Below, piece after piece: positions 7,914-15,378 of a stretch of DNA of 20,409 nucleotides. The DNA is from Fimenecus sp045594645. GTDB taxonomy: Bacteria; Bacillota; Clostridia; Oscillospirales; Acutalibacteraceae. The stretch's first letter is position 1. Every line of letters starts with the position of its first letter. The position numbers and the translations under genes are program-made. The notes beneath the pieces were generated by a model. That model did not search any database. It had not been told where the DNA came from and worked only from the letters and a program-made list of their open reading frames with translations. Location of the stretch: NCBI GenBank assembly GCA_045594645.1, contig JAZNYY010000028.1:1-20409 (forward strand), in the 5' to 3' direction.

Positions 7914-8290
7914 AAAGAATTATAATTGCCGTGGGTGCAATTGCTACGGCGCTTGCCATTTCATTTGTAGGATATTTTGCAGTTGACCGCGCCTGCAAAA
8001 AGCTTGAAAATCACCTTGAAATCATCTGCAAGGTTGCTCAAAACGATGAAATTGCCGTAGCCGTTGAAAAATCGAATGAAGCAGTAGTGCTCTGGGAAGA
8101 TGTGCACGACCTTATTGAAAGCTTTATCCGTCACGAAGAAACCGACAAGCTTGAGGAATTAATAAAAAGTCTCCCCGTATATGCCCAGCAGAGCAATATG
8201 GAAAGACTTGAACAACAAGCTGATTTGGCAATTGACGAATTACATCATTTAATTCGTAACGAAAAGCCATTAGTGAGTAATATATTTTGA
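7910..8290 (+). CDS. DUF4363 family small membrane-anchored protein
   Basis: The 126-residue protein has one N-terminal membrane segment (about residues 3-24), then a helical domain probably outside the cytoplasm. Recognisable segments are KKLENHLEIICKVAQNDE, VVLWEDVHDLIESFIRHEETDKLEELI and the LPVYAQQ region followed by a helix ending DELHHLIRNEK. This matches DUF4363, a family of unknown function that commonly follows DUF421 genes in Clostridia. The four-base overlap with the DUF421 frame points to joint production and perhaps a complex. A terminator starts 12 bases after the stop. The family assignment rests on pattern and context. Confidence 0.75.
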   Translation: MKRIIIAVGAIATALAISFVGYFAVDRACKKLENHLEIICKVAQNDEIAVAVEKSNEAVVLWEDVHDLIESFIRHEETDKLEELIKSLPVYAQQSNMERLEQQADLAIDELHHLIRNEKPLVSNIF

Positions 8291-8302
8291 TAAGCGTTGT
8301 AG

Positions 8303-8328
8303 GGGCGATTCACGAATCGCCCGTTTTT
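8303..8328 (+). terminator. Terminator of the DUF421-DUF4363 operon, REP-like palindrome
   Basis: An 8-base-pair perfect stem GGGCGATT (8303-8310) with AATCGCCC (8315-8322) encloses loop CACG and is followed by GTTTTTATTTTAT. The T-tract overlaps the stop codon of the convergent sialidase-like gene. No T-tract follows on the minus strand, so it serves the plus-strand operon only. The wider string GTAGGGGCGATTCACGAATC resembles a palindrome that recurs between genes in gut Clostridia. Confidence 0.8.
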
Positions 8329-9613
8329 ATTTTATAAGTTTTTCAACATCGCTTAGTTTAATGCGTTTTGACACGATAAAGGTTTTGCGTTTTTGCTTGC
8401 CTTTATCAGTATCGTACTTACCTTTTTCTTTCTCCTTAGGCGAGAAAATACCATAAGAAGAAGTAACAATTGTGCCGTCATTAAGCACTACATTTCCGCA
8501 ATAGCCCGTATCTGCATTTGCACTGAGCGAAGGCTTATTCTGATGGTCAAGATATGTATGAGCAATTTTAATTCTGTACTGGCCTTCTGTTCCGTTTTTA
8601 AGGTCATCATAAGTGCCAACCCAAGCAACCCAACCCTCAGAATACCAATTTTTCTGACCGCCGTCTTTACGCATTGCTTTCACCATTTTGCGATTACGCT
8701 CAATTGAACGGAATGTGATAAAAAGTCTGCCGTCATCGGTATATTCTGCCTTGTGACGCTCACCGTTAAGACTGACGGGAGCCTCAACGGGCTTTAACCA
8801 AGTCTTTCCCTCGTCCTGCGAGAAAATAAGAAGGCTTGTATTCTTCTTGTTATTGCAACGAGCAATAAGGCAAAGCTCGTCACCCTTGCCAACCTCTGAA
8901 CGAACACACTCAACCTCACAAATTCCCGCATAAAGCTCAATATCGCGGTACTGTGAAAGATAAGGCTCGGGCTTTGACCAGTTATAATCGCCATTCTCGT
9001 CGAAAGTGAGAATAGTTTTGTAATTTATAAATTTTCCATCGTGAAAAATGCCCATCCATTTATCAACGAATTCGCCGTTTTCTTTTAGGCGTGTAAGTGA
9101 TGCCATAGCAACAATTGGTATTAATGGCATTTCGCTGTCATTATCCCAAAAGCGTTTAAACTCTGTCCAGCTTTTGCCCTCATCAAGAGAAATTGAACTG
9201 TTAAATCCGCCCGGAGTTGACATACCGGGCCATTTTGAGTTTGCTGAAATAAGAATAAGCTTTTCTTCGCCATTTTTAAACTGCAAGCGATAAACTGTGG
9301 GTGTTTCAAGAGATTTTTCCCATGACACAGGCTGATTTTCAATGGCTTTATTATATGTTCTTCCGCCGTCATCACTAATTTTCGAAAGAATTGCGCCCTT
9401 GCCGTGTCCCTTTGGATAAAGCGTGAGAATATCACCATTCTTTAAAAGCACCGAATCGGGATGACCAAGATATGCAGTATGGTCATCAATAGTGGTGTAC
9501 TCATAAAGATATTCTAATTCTTTAGGCGTATTTTCGGGCTTAACGCTCAAATCGACCATTGGAATACTGTAATAATCGCATTTTTCAGGGAATGGCTTTT
9601 TCTTGAATAACAT
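8327..9613 (-). CDS. Sialidase-superfamily beta-propeller protein (Asp-box repeats), substrate unknown
   Basis: The 428-residue product has at least three Asp-box repeats, SDDGGRTY (80-87), SLDEGKSW (142-149) and SQDEGKTW (265-272), which mark a six-bladed sialidase-type propeller. The segment before the first box reads GHPDSVLLKNGDILTLYPKG, where classical GH33 sialidases have an Arg-Ile-Pro signature with a catalytic arginine; that arginine is missing. A late YCGNVVLNDGTIVTSSYG segment is typical of propeller glycosidases in this broad group. No signal peptide is present, so it is probably cytoplasmic. The C-terminus is very lysine-rich (about 392-417). A TTG would extend the frame to 9634, but the ATG at 9611-9613 has an AAGGA site and starts five bases after the ROK gene. 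It may hydrolyse an imported sialoside or another acidic or deoxy sugar; true sialidase activity is doubtful. Confidence 0.75.
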   Translation of the reverse strand: MLFKKKPFPEKCDYYSIPMVDLSVKPENTPKELEYLYEYTTIDDHTAYLGHPDSVLLKNGDILTLYPKGHGKGAILSKISDDGGRTYNKAIENQPVSWEKSLETPTVYRLQFKNGEEKLILISANSKWPGMSTPGGFNSSISLDEGKSWTEFKRFWDNDSEMPLIPIVAMASLTRLKENGEFVDKWMGIFHDGKFINYKTILTFDENGDYNWSKPEPYLSQYRDIELYAGICEVECVRSEVGKGDELCLIARCNNKKNTSLLIFSQDEGKTWLKPVEAPVSLNGERHKAEYTDDGRLFITFRSIERNRKMVKAMRKDGGQKNWYSEGWVAWVGTYDDLKNGTEGQYRIKIAHTYLDHQNKPSLSANADTGYCGNVVLNDGTIVTSSYGIFSPKEKEKGKYDTDKGKQKRKTFIVSKRIKLSDVEKLIK

Positions 9614-9618
9614 AATAA

Positions 9619-10527
9619 TTAGTCCTTTTTCCAATTATTAAGACGCTCACTTGCAAGCCAAGCCGCACCAAGAGTGCCCGCCTTATTGCGAAGCTGTGCT
9701 TTTTCAATTCTTACATGCTTATAGTTAGGCTCAAGCTGTGCGTCAACCTTTTCACGAATATGACCGATAAGCAAATCTTCAGACATAATACCGCCACCGA
9801 GCACAATAAGACTTGGATTAAAGATGTAGCAAAGATTACGAAGTCCCAATGCAATTTCATCTTCCCACTTATCAATTTCTTCAATGATAATGGGATTTTT
9901 AAGATTTTCTTCTTTGAAGATTTCTCTTCCTGTCATTTTTTTACCCATACGCTCTGAAACTGAGTTTGTGAAAACTCGGCAAGCCGCATAAGCCTCATAA
10001 CAACCAATTCTGCCACAAGTACAGGGTCTGCCGTCTTTATGAGTTGCCATATGGCCGAATTCACCACCTGCATACTTTGAGCCGCGATAAACATCACCGT
10101 TAATATAGATACAACCACCTACGCCTGTGCCGTAAGTAAGGCAAAGGAAATCGCTCTCCCCTCGTGCCGCACCAAACTGCGCTTCACCGATTGCCGCACA
10201 ATTAACATCATTATCAACTGCAACCGGAACATTATATTTCGCTTCAAAAACTCCGCGAAGATTTGAATGATTATAGTTTGGAATATTGCCCACACCATCG
10301 TTTATAACGCCGTTTGCAAAATCAACCTGACCTGCAGTTGAAATGCCGATTGCATCAAACTGACCAGCATATTCTGCAAGCTTTGCGTCAAGTGCCGACA
10401 CAACCATATTATCGGTATCTTTATAAGTATTTGTTGGCACTTCACCTGAAACAAGAATCTCAAAATTCTCATCAACCAAACCGAATTTGATGGCAGTACC
10501 GCCAACATCAAAAGCCATAATCTTCAT
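9619..10527 (-). CDS. ROK family sugar kinase
   Basis: The 302-residue protein is a complete ROK kinase, which phosphorylates a hexose or N-acylhexosamine with ATP in the cytoplasm. It has the N-terminal ATP loop DVGGTAIKFG (7-16), a VDNDVNCAAIGEAQFG segment with probable catalytic base Asp107, and GTGVGGCIYINGDVYRG. The ROK zinc signature runs from E156-x-G-H159 to C169-T-C171-G-x-x-G-C176-x-E, with the nine-residue spacing of the family. There is no N-terminal DNA-binding domain, so it is a kinase rather than a ROK repressor. It is the first gene of a two-gene operon with a sialidase-fold protein, which could hint at N-acetylmannosamine, but glucokinase or another specificity fits the sequence equally well. 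The ATG has an AAGGAG site. Confidence 0.88.
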   Translation of the reverse strand: MKIMAFDVGGTAIKFGLVDENFEILVSGEVPTNTYKDTDNMVVSALDAKLAEYAGQFDAIGISTAGQVDFANGVINDGVGNIPNYNHSNLRGVFEAKYNVPVAVDNDVNCAAIGEAQFGAARGESDFLCLTYGTGVGGCIYINGDVYRGSKYAGGEFGHMATHKDGRPCTCGRIGCYEAYAACRVFTNSVSERMGKKMTGREIFKEENLKNPIIIEEIDKWEDEIALGLRNLCYIFNPSLIVLGGGIMSEDLLIGHIREKVDAQLEPNYKHVRIEKAQLRNKAGTLGAAWLASERLNNWKKD

Positions 10528-10568
10528 AACATATATCTCCTTGAATTATTATTGGTTATATATTTAGA

Positions 10569-10597
10569 ATTATATAATATATTTCGATATTTTACAA
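10569..10597 (-). promoter_or_regulatory. Sigma-A-type promoter of the ROK kinase operon
   Basis: On the minus strand TTGTAA (10592-10597) is followed after 17 bases by TATAAT (10569-10574). A leader of roughly 35 bases with an AAGGAG site leads to the ATG at 10527. This is an inference from the consensus match in an AT-rich region. Confidence 0.6.
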
Positions 10598-10696
10598 TAA
10601 AAAATGGAAAAAAGTTATTGAAATGCAAGACTTGTGATTGTAATGACAAAATACTAAGCTGTATTTTGTATAATTTGTAAATTTTTATTTTAGGTC

Positions 10697-10725
10697 TTGT
10701 ATATTTTAATAAAATAGTATAAAAT
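10697..10725 (+). promoter_or_regulatory. Probable promoter of the prsA-like gene with an internal dyad
   Basis: TTGTAT (10697-10702) and TAAAAT (10720-10725) are separated by 17 bases. The spacer largely consists of a perfect dyad, TATTTTA-A-TAAAATA (10702-10716), which could be an operator or simply AT-rich sequence. The predicted transcript starts near 10732, directly before a 12-base-pair inverted repeat. The region 10598-10696 between the two divergent promoters is AT-rich and shows nothing else I can support. Confidence 0.45.
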
Positions 10726-10734
10726 AGATGTACT

Positions 10735-10777
10735 AATGTAAAAAAGTATACCTATTTTCTGTTTGCTTTTTTACATT
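10735..10777 (+). other. 12-base-pair inverted repeat in the prsA-like leader
   Basis: AATGTAAAAAAG (10735-10746) and CTTTTTTACATT (10766-10777) are perfect inverted copies separated by 19 bases. If the promoter at 10697-10725 is right, the hairpin begins at the 5' end of the mRNA, 35 bases before the start codon. No T-tract follows the stem. It could stabilise the transcript or form a protein-binding dyad. Confidence 0.6.
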
Positions 10778-10812
10778 CAATCGTAAATCAATGTTAAAAG
10801 GTGGTTTTTCCC

Positions 10813-12573
10813 ATGGAAAACAACAAAACTCAAGCGGAACTTTACCGCGAAGAACGCAAAGAGAGACTTGCTAAGGCTGCTGCCAAAAAAGCAAAGAAGT
10901 CTCCTGCAGTTGAAAAGACAAAGAAGATTGTTACAAAGGTCATTGCAATTGTACTTGCAGTTGTAATTGGTCTTGGCGCAATTTACGGTGTTCTTGACTT
11001 CTTTGGAACAACCGAAAAGGTGCTCAAGGTTTCTGTTGATGACACAGACTATAAGTTCTCACTTGCTGAGTATAATTATTACTACTATACTCTCGTAATG
11101 CAGTACACACAGACTGCTTATCAGTATGATTCATATTACGGTGAGGGTTCCGGTCTTACATATCTTGGATATGATTATTCAAAATCTCCCGACAAGCAGG
11201 AATACAGTGATGATTATGCATCTTCAAGCGGTTACACACTTGAAGATCTCGGCAATCCTAAAGAACCCACTTGGGCAGATGTTTTCAGATGCGCAACAAT
11301 TGAACAGATTCTTCAGATTAAAGTCGGTGCAGCAAAAGCCGCTGAAAAAGGCATCACTCTTACAGAAGAAGAAATAAAGACAATTGACGACTCAATTGAA
11401 GAAGTTCGTAAGAGTGCAAAAAGCAAAGACTATTCTCTCAATCGTTATCTTCGTGCAACATACGGTAATGGTGTAGACGAAAAGCTTGTTCGCCAGCTTA
11501 CTGAAGAACAGACTCTTTCTGCAAACTACTACACAGCACTTCAAGATGAAATGCTTGAGGCAATCACTTCCGAACAGATAAACACAAAATACAACGAAAA
11601 CAAAAACCTTTACAATATTGCTTCTTTGAGAATTTACAGCATTGCAATTGAGGCTGATGTTGCTGACGATGCTACTGAGGCAGAGAAGACTGCAGCTCAG
11701 GAAAAGGCTACTAAAGAAGTTAAGGCAAGAGCAGAAGCTATTCTTTCTCAGATTACAGATGAGAAATCTTTCATCAGTCAGGCAGAGCTTGATGTAAAGA
11801 CAAATGCTCCCGATACAAAGAATTATGACGGCGACAAAGCAACAGCAGCTAACGATGTTAATTATACAGCTCTTGAAAGCGCAAGTGAGGATGCTGCAAA
11901 ATGGGCTTATGACAGCGCAAGAAAAGTTGGTGACAAGGCTGTATTTGAAACAGATGATGCTTACTTGGTAGTTCTTATGGTTAAACTTCCTCACAAGGAT
12001 ACTACTATCGCTTCAAACGATGTAAGACACATTCTTGTTCAGTTCCCCGAAAAGAACACAGACGGCACTGCAACAACCACAACAGACGAAGAAGGAAATA
12101 AAACAACAAATATTACTAAAGAGACCAAGGCAGAAACAAAAGCTAAGGCTCAGGCAATTCTTGACGAATACCTCAAAAACCCAACAGAAGAAAACTTTAT
12201 CGCTCTTGCTAAAGAAAAGTCAGAGGACACAGGGTCTGCTGAAGACGGCGGTCTTATCGAGGCTGTTTCAGATAACAGACAATATGTCGAAGCATTCACA
12301 AACTGGGCTGTTAACACTGCTCGTAAGCCCGGTGATACAGGCATTGTTGAAACAGAATACGGCTATCACATTATGTACTATGTAAAGGCAAGCGAACAGG
12401 TTTGGTATGAAACTGTTAAGTCTGACATTTTCAATGAGAACTTCTCAGCAGCAACAGACGAGCTTATTAATACATACTACGAAGCAGTTAACAAGGATTC
12501 AATTTTTGTTGAGTGGACAACCAAAAAGCAGAACAAGCTCATCGGAACAATGATTCTTTACAACTTCTCATAA
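10813..12573 (+). CDS. Membrane-anchored peptidyl-prolyl isomerase / foldase, PrsA-SurA type
   Basis: The 586-residue protein starts with a charged, lysine-rich cytoplasmic stretch (1-38), then one membrane helix (about 39-64), with the rest exported. Residues about 70-265 are helical, tyrosine-rich and SurA/PrsA-like. A clear PpiC parvulin domain follows from NDVRHILVQFPEK (about 402) to ETEYGYHIMYYVKASEQ (about 520), with a Thr-rich insertion after its first strand. Residues about 272-395 look like a second, degenerate copy: WAYDSARKVGDKAVFET (from 364) aligns with WAVNTARKPGDTGIVET (from 498). Such proteins fold secreted or cell-wall proteins outside the membrane. There is no lipobox, unlike Bacillus PrsA. 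A GTG at 10801 would extend the frame but is part of the AAAGGTGG ribosome site of the ATG at 10813. The gene stands alone between its own promoter and terminator. Confidence 0.87.
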   Translation: MENNKTQAELYREERKERLAKAAAKKAKKSPAVEKTKKIVTKVIAIVLAVVIGLGAIYGVLDFFGTTEKVLKVSVDDTDYKFSLAEYNYYYYTLVMQYTQTAYQYDSYYGEGSGLTYLGYDYSKSPDKQEYSDDYASSSGYTLEDLGNPKEPTWADVFRCATIEQILQIKVGAAKAAEKGITLTEEEIKTIDDSIEEVRKSAKSKDYSLNRYLRATYGNGVDEKLVRQLTEEQTLSANYYTALQDEMLEAITSEQINTKYNENKNLYNIASLRIYSIAIEADVADDATEAEKTAAQEKATKEVKARAEAILSQITDEKSFISQAELDVKTNAPDTKNYDGDKATAANDVNYTALESASEDAAKWAYDSARKVGDKAVFETDDAYLVVLMVKLPHKDTTIASNDVRHILVQFPEKNTDGTATTTTDEEGNKTTNITKETKAETKAKAQAILDEYLKNPTEENFIALAKEKSEDTGSAEDGGLIEAVSDNRQYVEAFTNWAVNTARKPGDTGIVETEYGYHIMYYVKASEQVWYETVKSDIFNENFSAATDELINTYYEAVNKDSIFVEWTTKKQNKLIGTMILYNFS

Positions 12574-12589
12574 TTGAACAAAAAAAGCA

Positions 12590-12625
12590 ACCGCTCGATT
12601 CAATTGAATCGGGCGGTATTTTTTT
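12590..12625 (+). terminator. Bidirectional terminator between prsA-like gene and metallophosphoesterase
   Basis: A 12-base-pair stem with one G-T wobble (12590-12601 with 12606-12617) and loop AATT (12602-12605) is followed on the plus strand by ATTTTTTTCTTTT. On the minus strand it is followed by TGCTTTTTTTG, so it can also end transcripts of the convergent gene, whose stop is at 12634. Confidence 0.88.
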
Positions 12626-12633
12626 CTTTTATA

Positions 12634-13770
12634 TTATCTTTTCTTTTTAAACAATTTATATACTGTCAAACCCGCACCTATTGTGGCAACGACGGGAAGA
12701 ACTTTTTTCTTTGCGATATCCTTTACCGCATCAACACTGGTGGGTGCATAAGAATAGAAAAAATGCTTGATTGGGTTACCCACATGGAATTCACCGATAT
12801 CCTCAACGGTGAGAGTAGTTGTTGTGAAATCAGCGGGATTACTCTCGTCAAAATCAAAAAGGCGAACTCCCCTTTTCTTACCGGGACCGTAAACATTAAA
12901 GCCACAGCCTTGCGTGTAACCCATTTTCATTCCGTTGTATTCACCGACAAAAGAATTATTATGATCGTGACCGAAGAACATAGCAATTACATCGCCTTTT
13001 TCGTTCATTACTTCAAACTGACCGCCGTTTTCTTTTGGAATACTCGGTGTTTCGCCACAGAATGAACGCTCGTCAATTACTACTCTTTCGGGGTTCATTG
13101 CATAATATTTGCCCGCATACTGACGAAATCCTTGCGCCGCACCCTCGGTACCTTTGGGCACTTCGATAAGTAACTCATAAATTTCGGGCACGGGAATATG
13201 CTGAAATACAATTGACGGAACATAATCGCCGTTTTCTTCTTTAAGCTTATCTCGTGCAAGTTTGTACCACTCAAGCTGATTTTCGTGCACATGGTCGCAA
13301 GTGCCGTCAAGAGTAGCAGTAAGACTGTCAACAAGATAAACATTAAGCTTTGTCTTACCGTCTTTGCCCTTGATTTCAAGATTATGGTTGCAATAGCCCT
13401 CAATTTCGTCATCAGCATTAAAGGCTACGCAGTTTGAATGGGATTTATAAATCTCAAACTGTTCTTTTTTTGATATTGAAAATGCCTGGTCATCGTGATT
13501 ACCAAACACAAATGTGAATGGAATTCCCGTTTCAGCAAGGGGTGCTAAAAAAGAATTTATGCAGGTCATTACCTTTTCTTTTGCATCACCGCCGTAAAGA
13601 TTAAAGCCGTATCCTTTAATCTGGTCACCTGTGAAAACAACAAGGTCGGGTTTTGCAAGCTTCAGTGCCTCGCGGATAAAACGCACTGTCGCGTCAGAAG
13701 TTCTTTGTGTATCTTGAATATCGGCAATCTGCATTATGCGGAATTTACCGTTATTAAATTTTAATTCCAT
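12634..13770 (-). CDS. Calcineurin-like metallophosphoesterase with C-terminal membrane tail
   Basis: The 378-residue protein has the motifs of calcineurin-like phosphoesterases in order: IADIQD (Asp17), FTGDQ (Asp49), FGNHDD (Asn91, His92), FQHIP (His191) and FFGHDH (His268, His270). These ligands hold two metal ions that activate water for phosphoester hydrolysis. The first motif is D-x-Q rather than the common D-x-H. The overall arrangement is closest to the Dcr2-like or purple-acid-phosphatase-like groups. There is no N-terminal signal, but the C-terminus has a short hydrophobic helix (about 357-372, LPVVATIGAGLTVYKL) closed by KKKR, so the enzyme is probably tail-anchored and faces the cytoplasm. 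It is a single gene with its own promoter and a GAGGTGA ribosome site. The substrate is unknown. Confidence 0.85.
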   Translation of the reverse strand: MELKFNNGKFRIMQIADIQDTQRTSDATVRFIREALKLAKPDLVVFTGDQIKGYGFNLYGGDAKEKVMTCINSFLAPLAETGIPFTFVFGNHDDQAFSISKKEQFEIYKSHSNCVAFNADDEIEGYCNHNLEIKGKDGKTKLNVYLVDSLTATLDGTCDHVHENQLEWYKLARDKLKEENGDYVPSIVFQHIPVPEIYELLIEVPKGTEGAAQGFRQYAGKYYAMNPERVVIDERSFCGETPSIPKENGGQFEVMNEKGDVIAMFFGHDHNNSFVGEYNGMKMGYTQGCGFNVYGPGKKRGVRLFDFDESNPADFTTTTLTVEDIGEFHVGNPIKHFFYSYAPTSVDAVKDIAKKKVLPVVATIGAGLTVYKLFKKKR

Positions 13771-13791
13771 AAAATCACCTCATTCGGCATT

Positions 13792-13820
13792 ATTTTATCA
13801 TAATTATAGCCAATTGACAA
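13792..13820 (-). promoter_or_regulatory. Promoter of the metallophosphoesterase gene
   Basis: On the minus strand TTGTCA (13815-13820) precedes TAAAAT (13792-13797) by 17 bases, about 20 bases before the ATG. An alternative TATAAT lies inside the spacer but has no matching -35 box. Confidence 0.55.
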
Positions 13821-13892
13821 GGTAATTATAATATACGGCAGAAACATATAATAAACAAGTATTTTGATATGCGTTAAAATCATAAAAAAATA

Positions 13893-13921
13893 TTGACTTA
13901 TAGCCATAAAAAGAATAAAAT
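13893..13921 (+). promoter_or_regulatory. Sigma-A-type promoter of the asnS-asnA operon
   Basis: TTGACT (13893-13898) is followed after 17 bases by TAAAAT (13916-13921). The leader from about 13928 to 13980 is only some 50 bases, too short for a T-box element, and contains a GGAGG ribosome site ten bases before the ATG. Confidence 0.7.
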
Positions 13922-13980
13922 ATTCTGTATATATGAATAATTTATAATAGAGAAATATTGCTTTTGGAGGCGATGTTCAA

Positions 13981-15357
13981 ATGAAACATACAGATATTAA
14001 AGAGCTTTTCGCAAACGGTGAAAAATATGTGAACACAAGTGTTACAGTTTGCGGTTGGGTAAGAACTGCCCGCGACTCAAAAAATGTTGCGTTCGCTGAG
14101 CTTAACGACGGCACTTGCTTTAGAAGTATTCAGCTTGTTGCTGACAAAGAAAAGTTCAATGACGAGCAGGTTAAATCCTTTATGCCCGTTGGTACTGCTT
14201 TAAAGATTGAGGGTACCCTCGTGGCATCTGAAAGAAACGGCTATGAAATCGAGCTTACAGATGTCGAAGTTCTCGGCTCTTGCCCATCAGATTTCCCATT
14301 ACAGAAAAAGCGTCACTCAATGGAGTTTTTAAGAACAATTCCACATCTTCGTGTACGCACAAGATATTTTGAGGCAGTAATGGCAATCCGTCATCAGCTT
14401 TCAATGGCAATTCACACATATTTCAATAATAACGGTTATAAATATGTTCATGCACCAATTCTTACAGGTAGCGACTGTGAGGGCGCAGGCGAAATGTTCC
14501 GCGTTACAACTCATCCCTTTAAAACAGAGTTCGAGAGTGAAGAAGAATACTATGCGAACGATTTCTTCGGCAAAAAGGCAGGCTTAACTGTTTCGGCTCA
14601 GCTTGAGGGTGAAATGGCTGCAATGGGACTTGGCAGAATTTACACATTCGGTCCCACATTCCGTGCAGAAAACAGTAACACAACCCGTCACGCCGCAGAA
14701 TTCTGGCATGTTGAGCCCGAGGTTTGCTTCTGTGATTTGGCAGATATTATCGAAATCGCAGAGGATTTCATCAAATATATCATCAAGCACATTCTTGACA
14801 ACTGCCCCGAAGAAATGGAATTTTTCAATCAATGGGTTGAAAAAGGCGTAATTGAGAAATTGCAGACAGTTCTCAACAACGATTTCGCAAAGGTAACTTA
14901 TACTGATGCTATCGAAATTCTTGAAAAATCAGGTAAGAATTTTGATTTCAAGGTTGAGTGGGGTTGCGACCTCGCTACAGAACACGAAAAATACCTTGCA
15001 GACGAATATTTTAAGCGTCCTGTTTTCGTTTATAACTATCCCGCAGATATTAAGTCATTCTATATGAAGCAGAATGATGACGGCAAAACTGTTGCCGCAA
15101 CTGACCTTCTTGTTCCCGGAATCGGCGAGATTATCGGCTGTAGCGAAAGAGAAGCAGATTTAGAAAAGCTTCTTAACGCAATGAAGAAAAAGGGTATGCC
15201 GATTGAGGCTTATCAGGAATATATCGATACAAGAAAATTCGGCAGCGTGCCACACAGCGGTTTCGGTCTCGGCTTTGAAAGAATGCTTATGTATATCACA
15301 GGTGTTCAGAATATCCGCGACGCTATTATGTTCCCAAGAACAGTTGGTAACTTATAA
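13981..15357 (+). CDS. asnS: Asparagine--tRNA ligase
   Basis: The 458-residue enzyme is a class IIb aminoacyl-tRNA synthetase that joins asparagine to tRNA(Asn) in the cytoplasm. An N-terminal OB-fold anticodon-binding domain (about 18-100, VTVCGWVRTARDSKNVAFAE) precedes the catalytic domain. Motif 2 is FGPTFRAENSNTTRHAAEF (223-241), and motif 3 is GFGLGFERMLMYITG (427-441) with its conserved arginine. The LTGSDCEGAGEMF segment (161-173) points to AsnRS rather than AspRS. Length agrees with bacterial AsnRS at about 460. It is the first gene of an operon with asnA, 21 bases downstream, so asparagine production and charging are made together. Confidence 0.97.
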   Translation: MKHTDIKELFANGEKYVNTSVTVCGWVRTARDSKNVAFAELNDGTCFRSIQLVADKEKFNDEQVKSFMPVGTALKIEGTLVASERNGYEIELTDVEVLGSCPSDFPLQKKRHSMEFLRTIPHLRVRTRYFEAVMAIRHQLSMAIHTYFNNNGYKYVHAPILTGSDCEGAGEMFRVTTHPFKTEFESEEEYYANDFFGKKAGLTVSAQLEGEMAAMGLGRIYTFGPTFRAENSNTTRHAAEFWHVEPEVCFCDLADIIEIAEDFIKYIIKHILDNCPEEMEFFNQWVEKGVIEKLQTVLNNDFAKVTYTDAIEILEKSGKNFDFKVEWGCDLATEHEKYLADEYFKRPVFVYNYPADIKSFYMKQNDDGKTVAATDLLVPGIGEIIGCSEREADLEKLLNAMKKKGMPIEAYQEYIDTRKFGSVPHSGFGLGFERMLMYITGVQNIRDAIMFPRTVGNL

Positions 15358-15378
15358 TTCTATTTTGAGGCGATTTTA

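Noticed and set aside
11392..11994. 200-codon open frame on the minus strand
   Set aside because: It lies wholly antisense to the prsA-like gene, has a Cys/Ser/Phe-rich composition typical of a shadow frame, and lacks a ribosome binding site.
13922..13980. Possible T-box or other riboswitch ahead of asnS
   Set aside because: The leader after the promoter is only about 50 bases, with no specifier hairpin, antiterminator or terminator.
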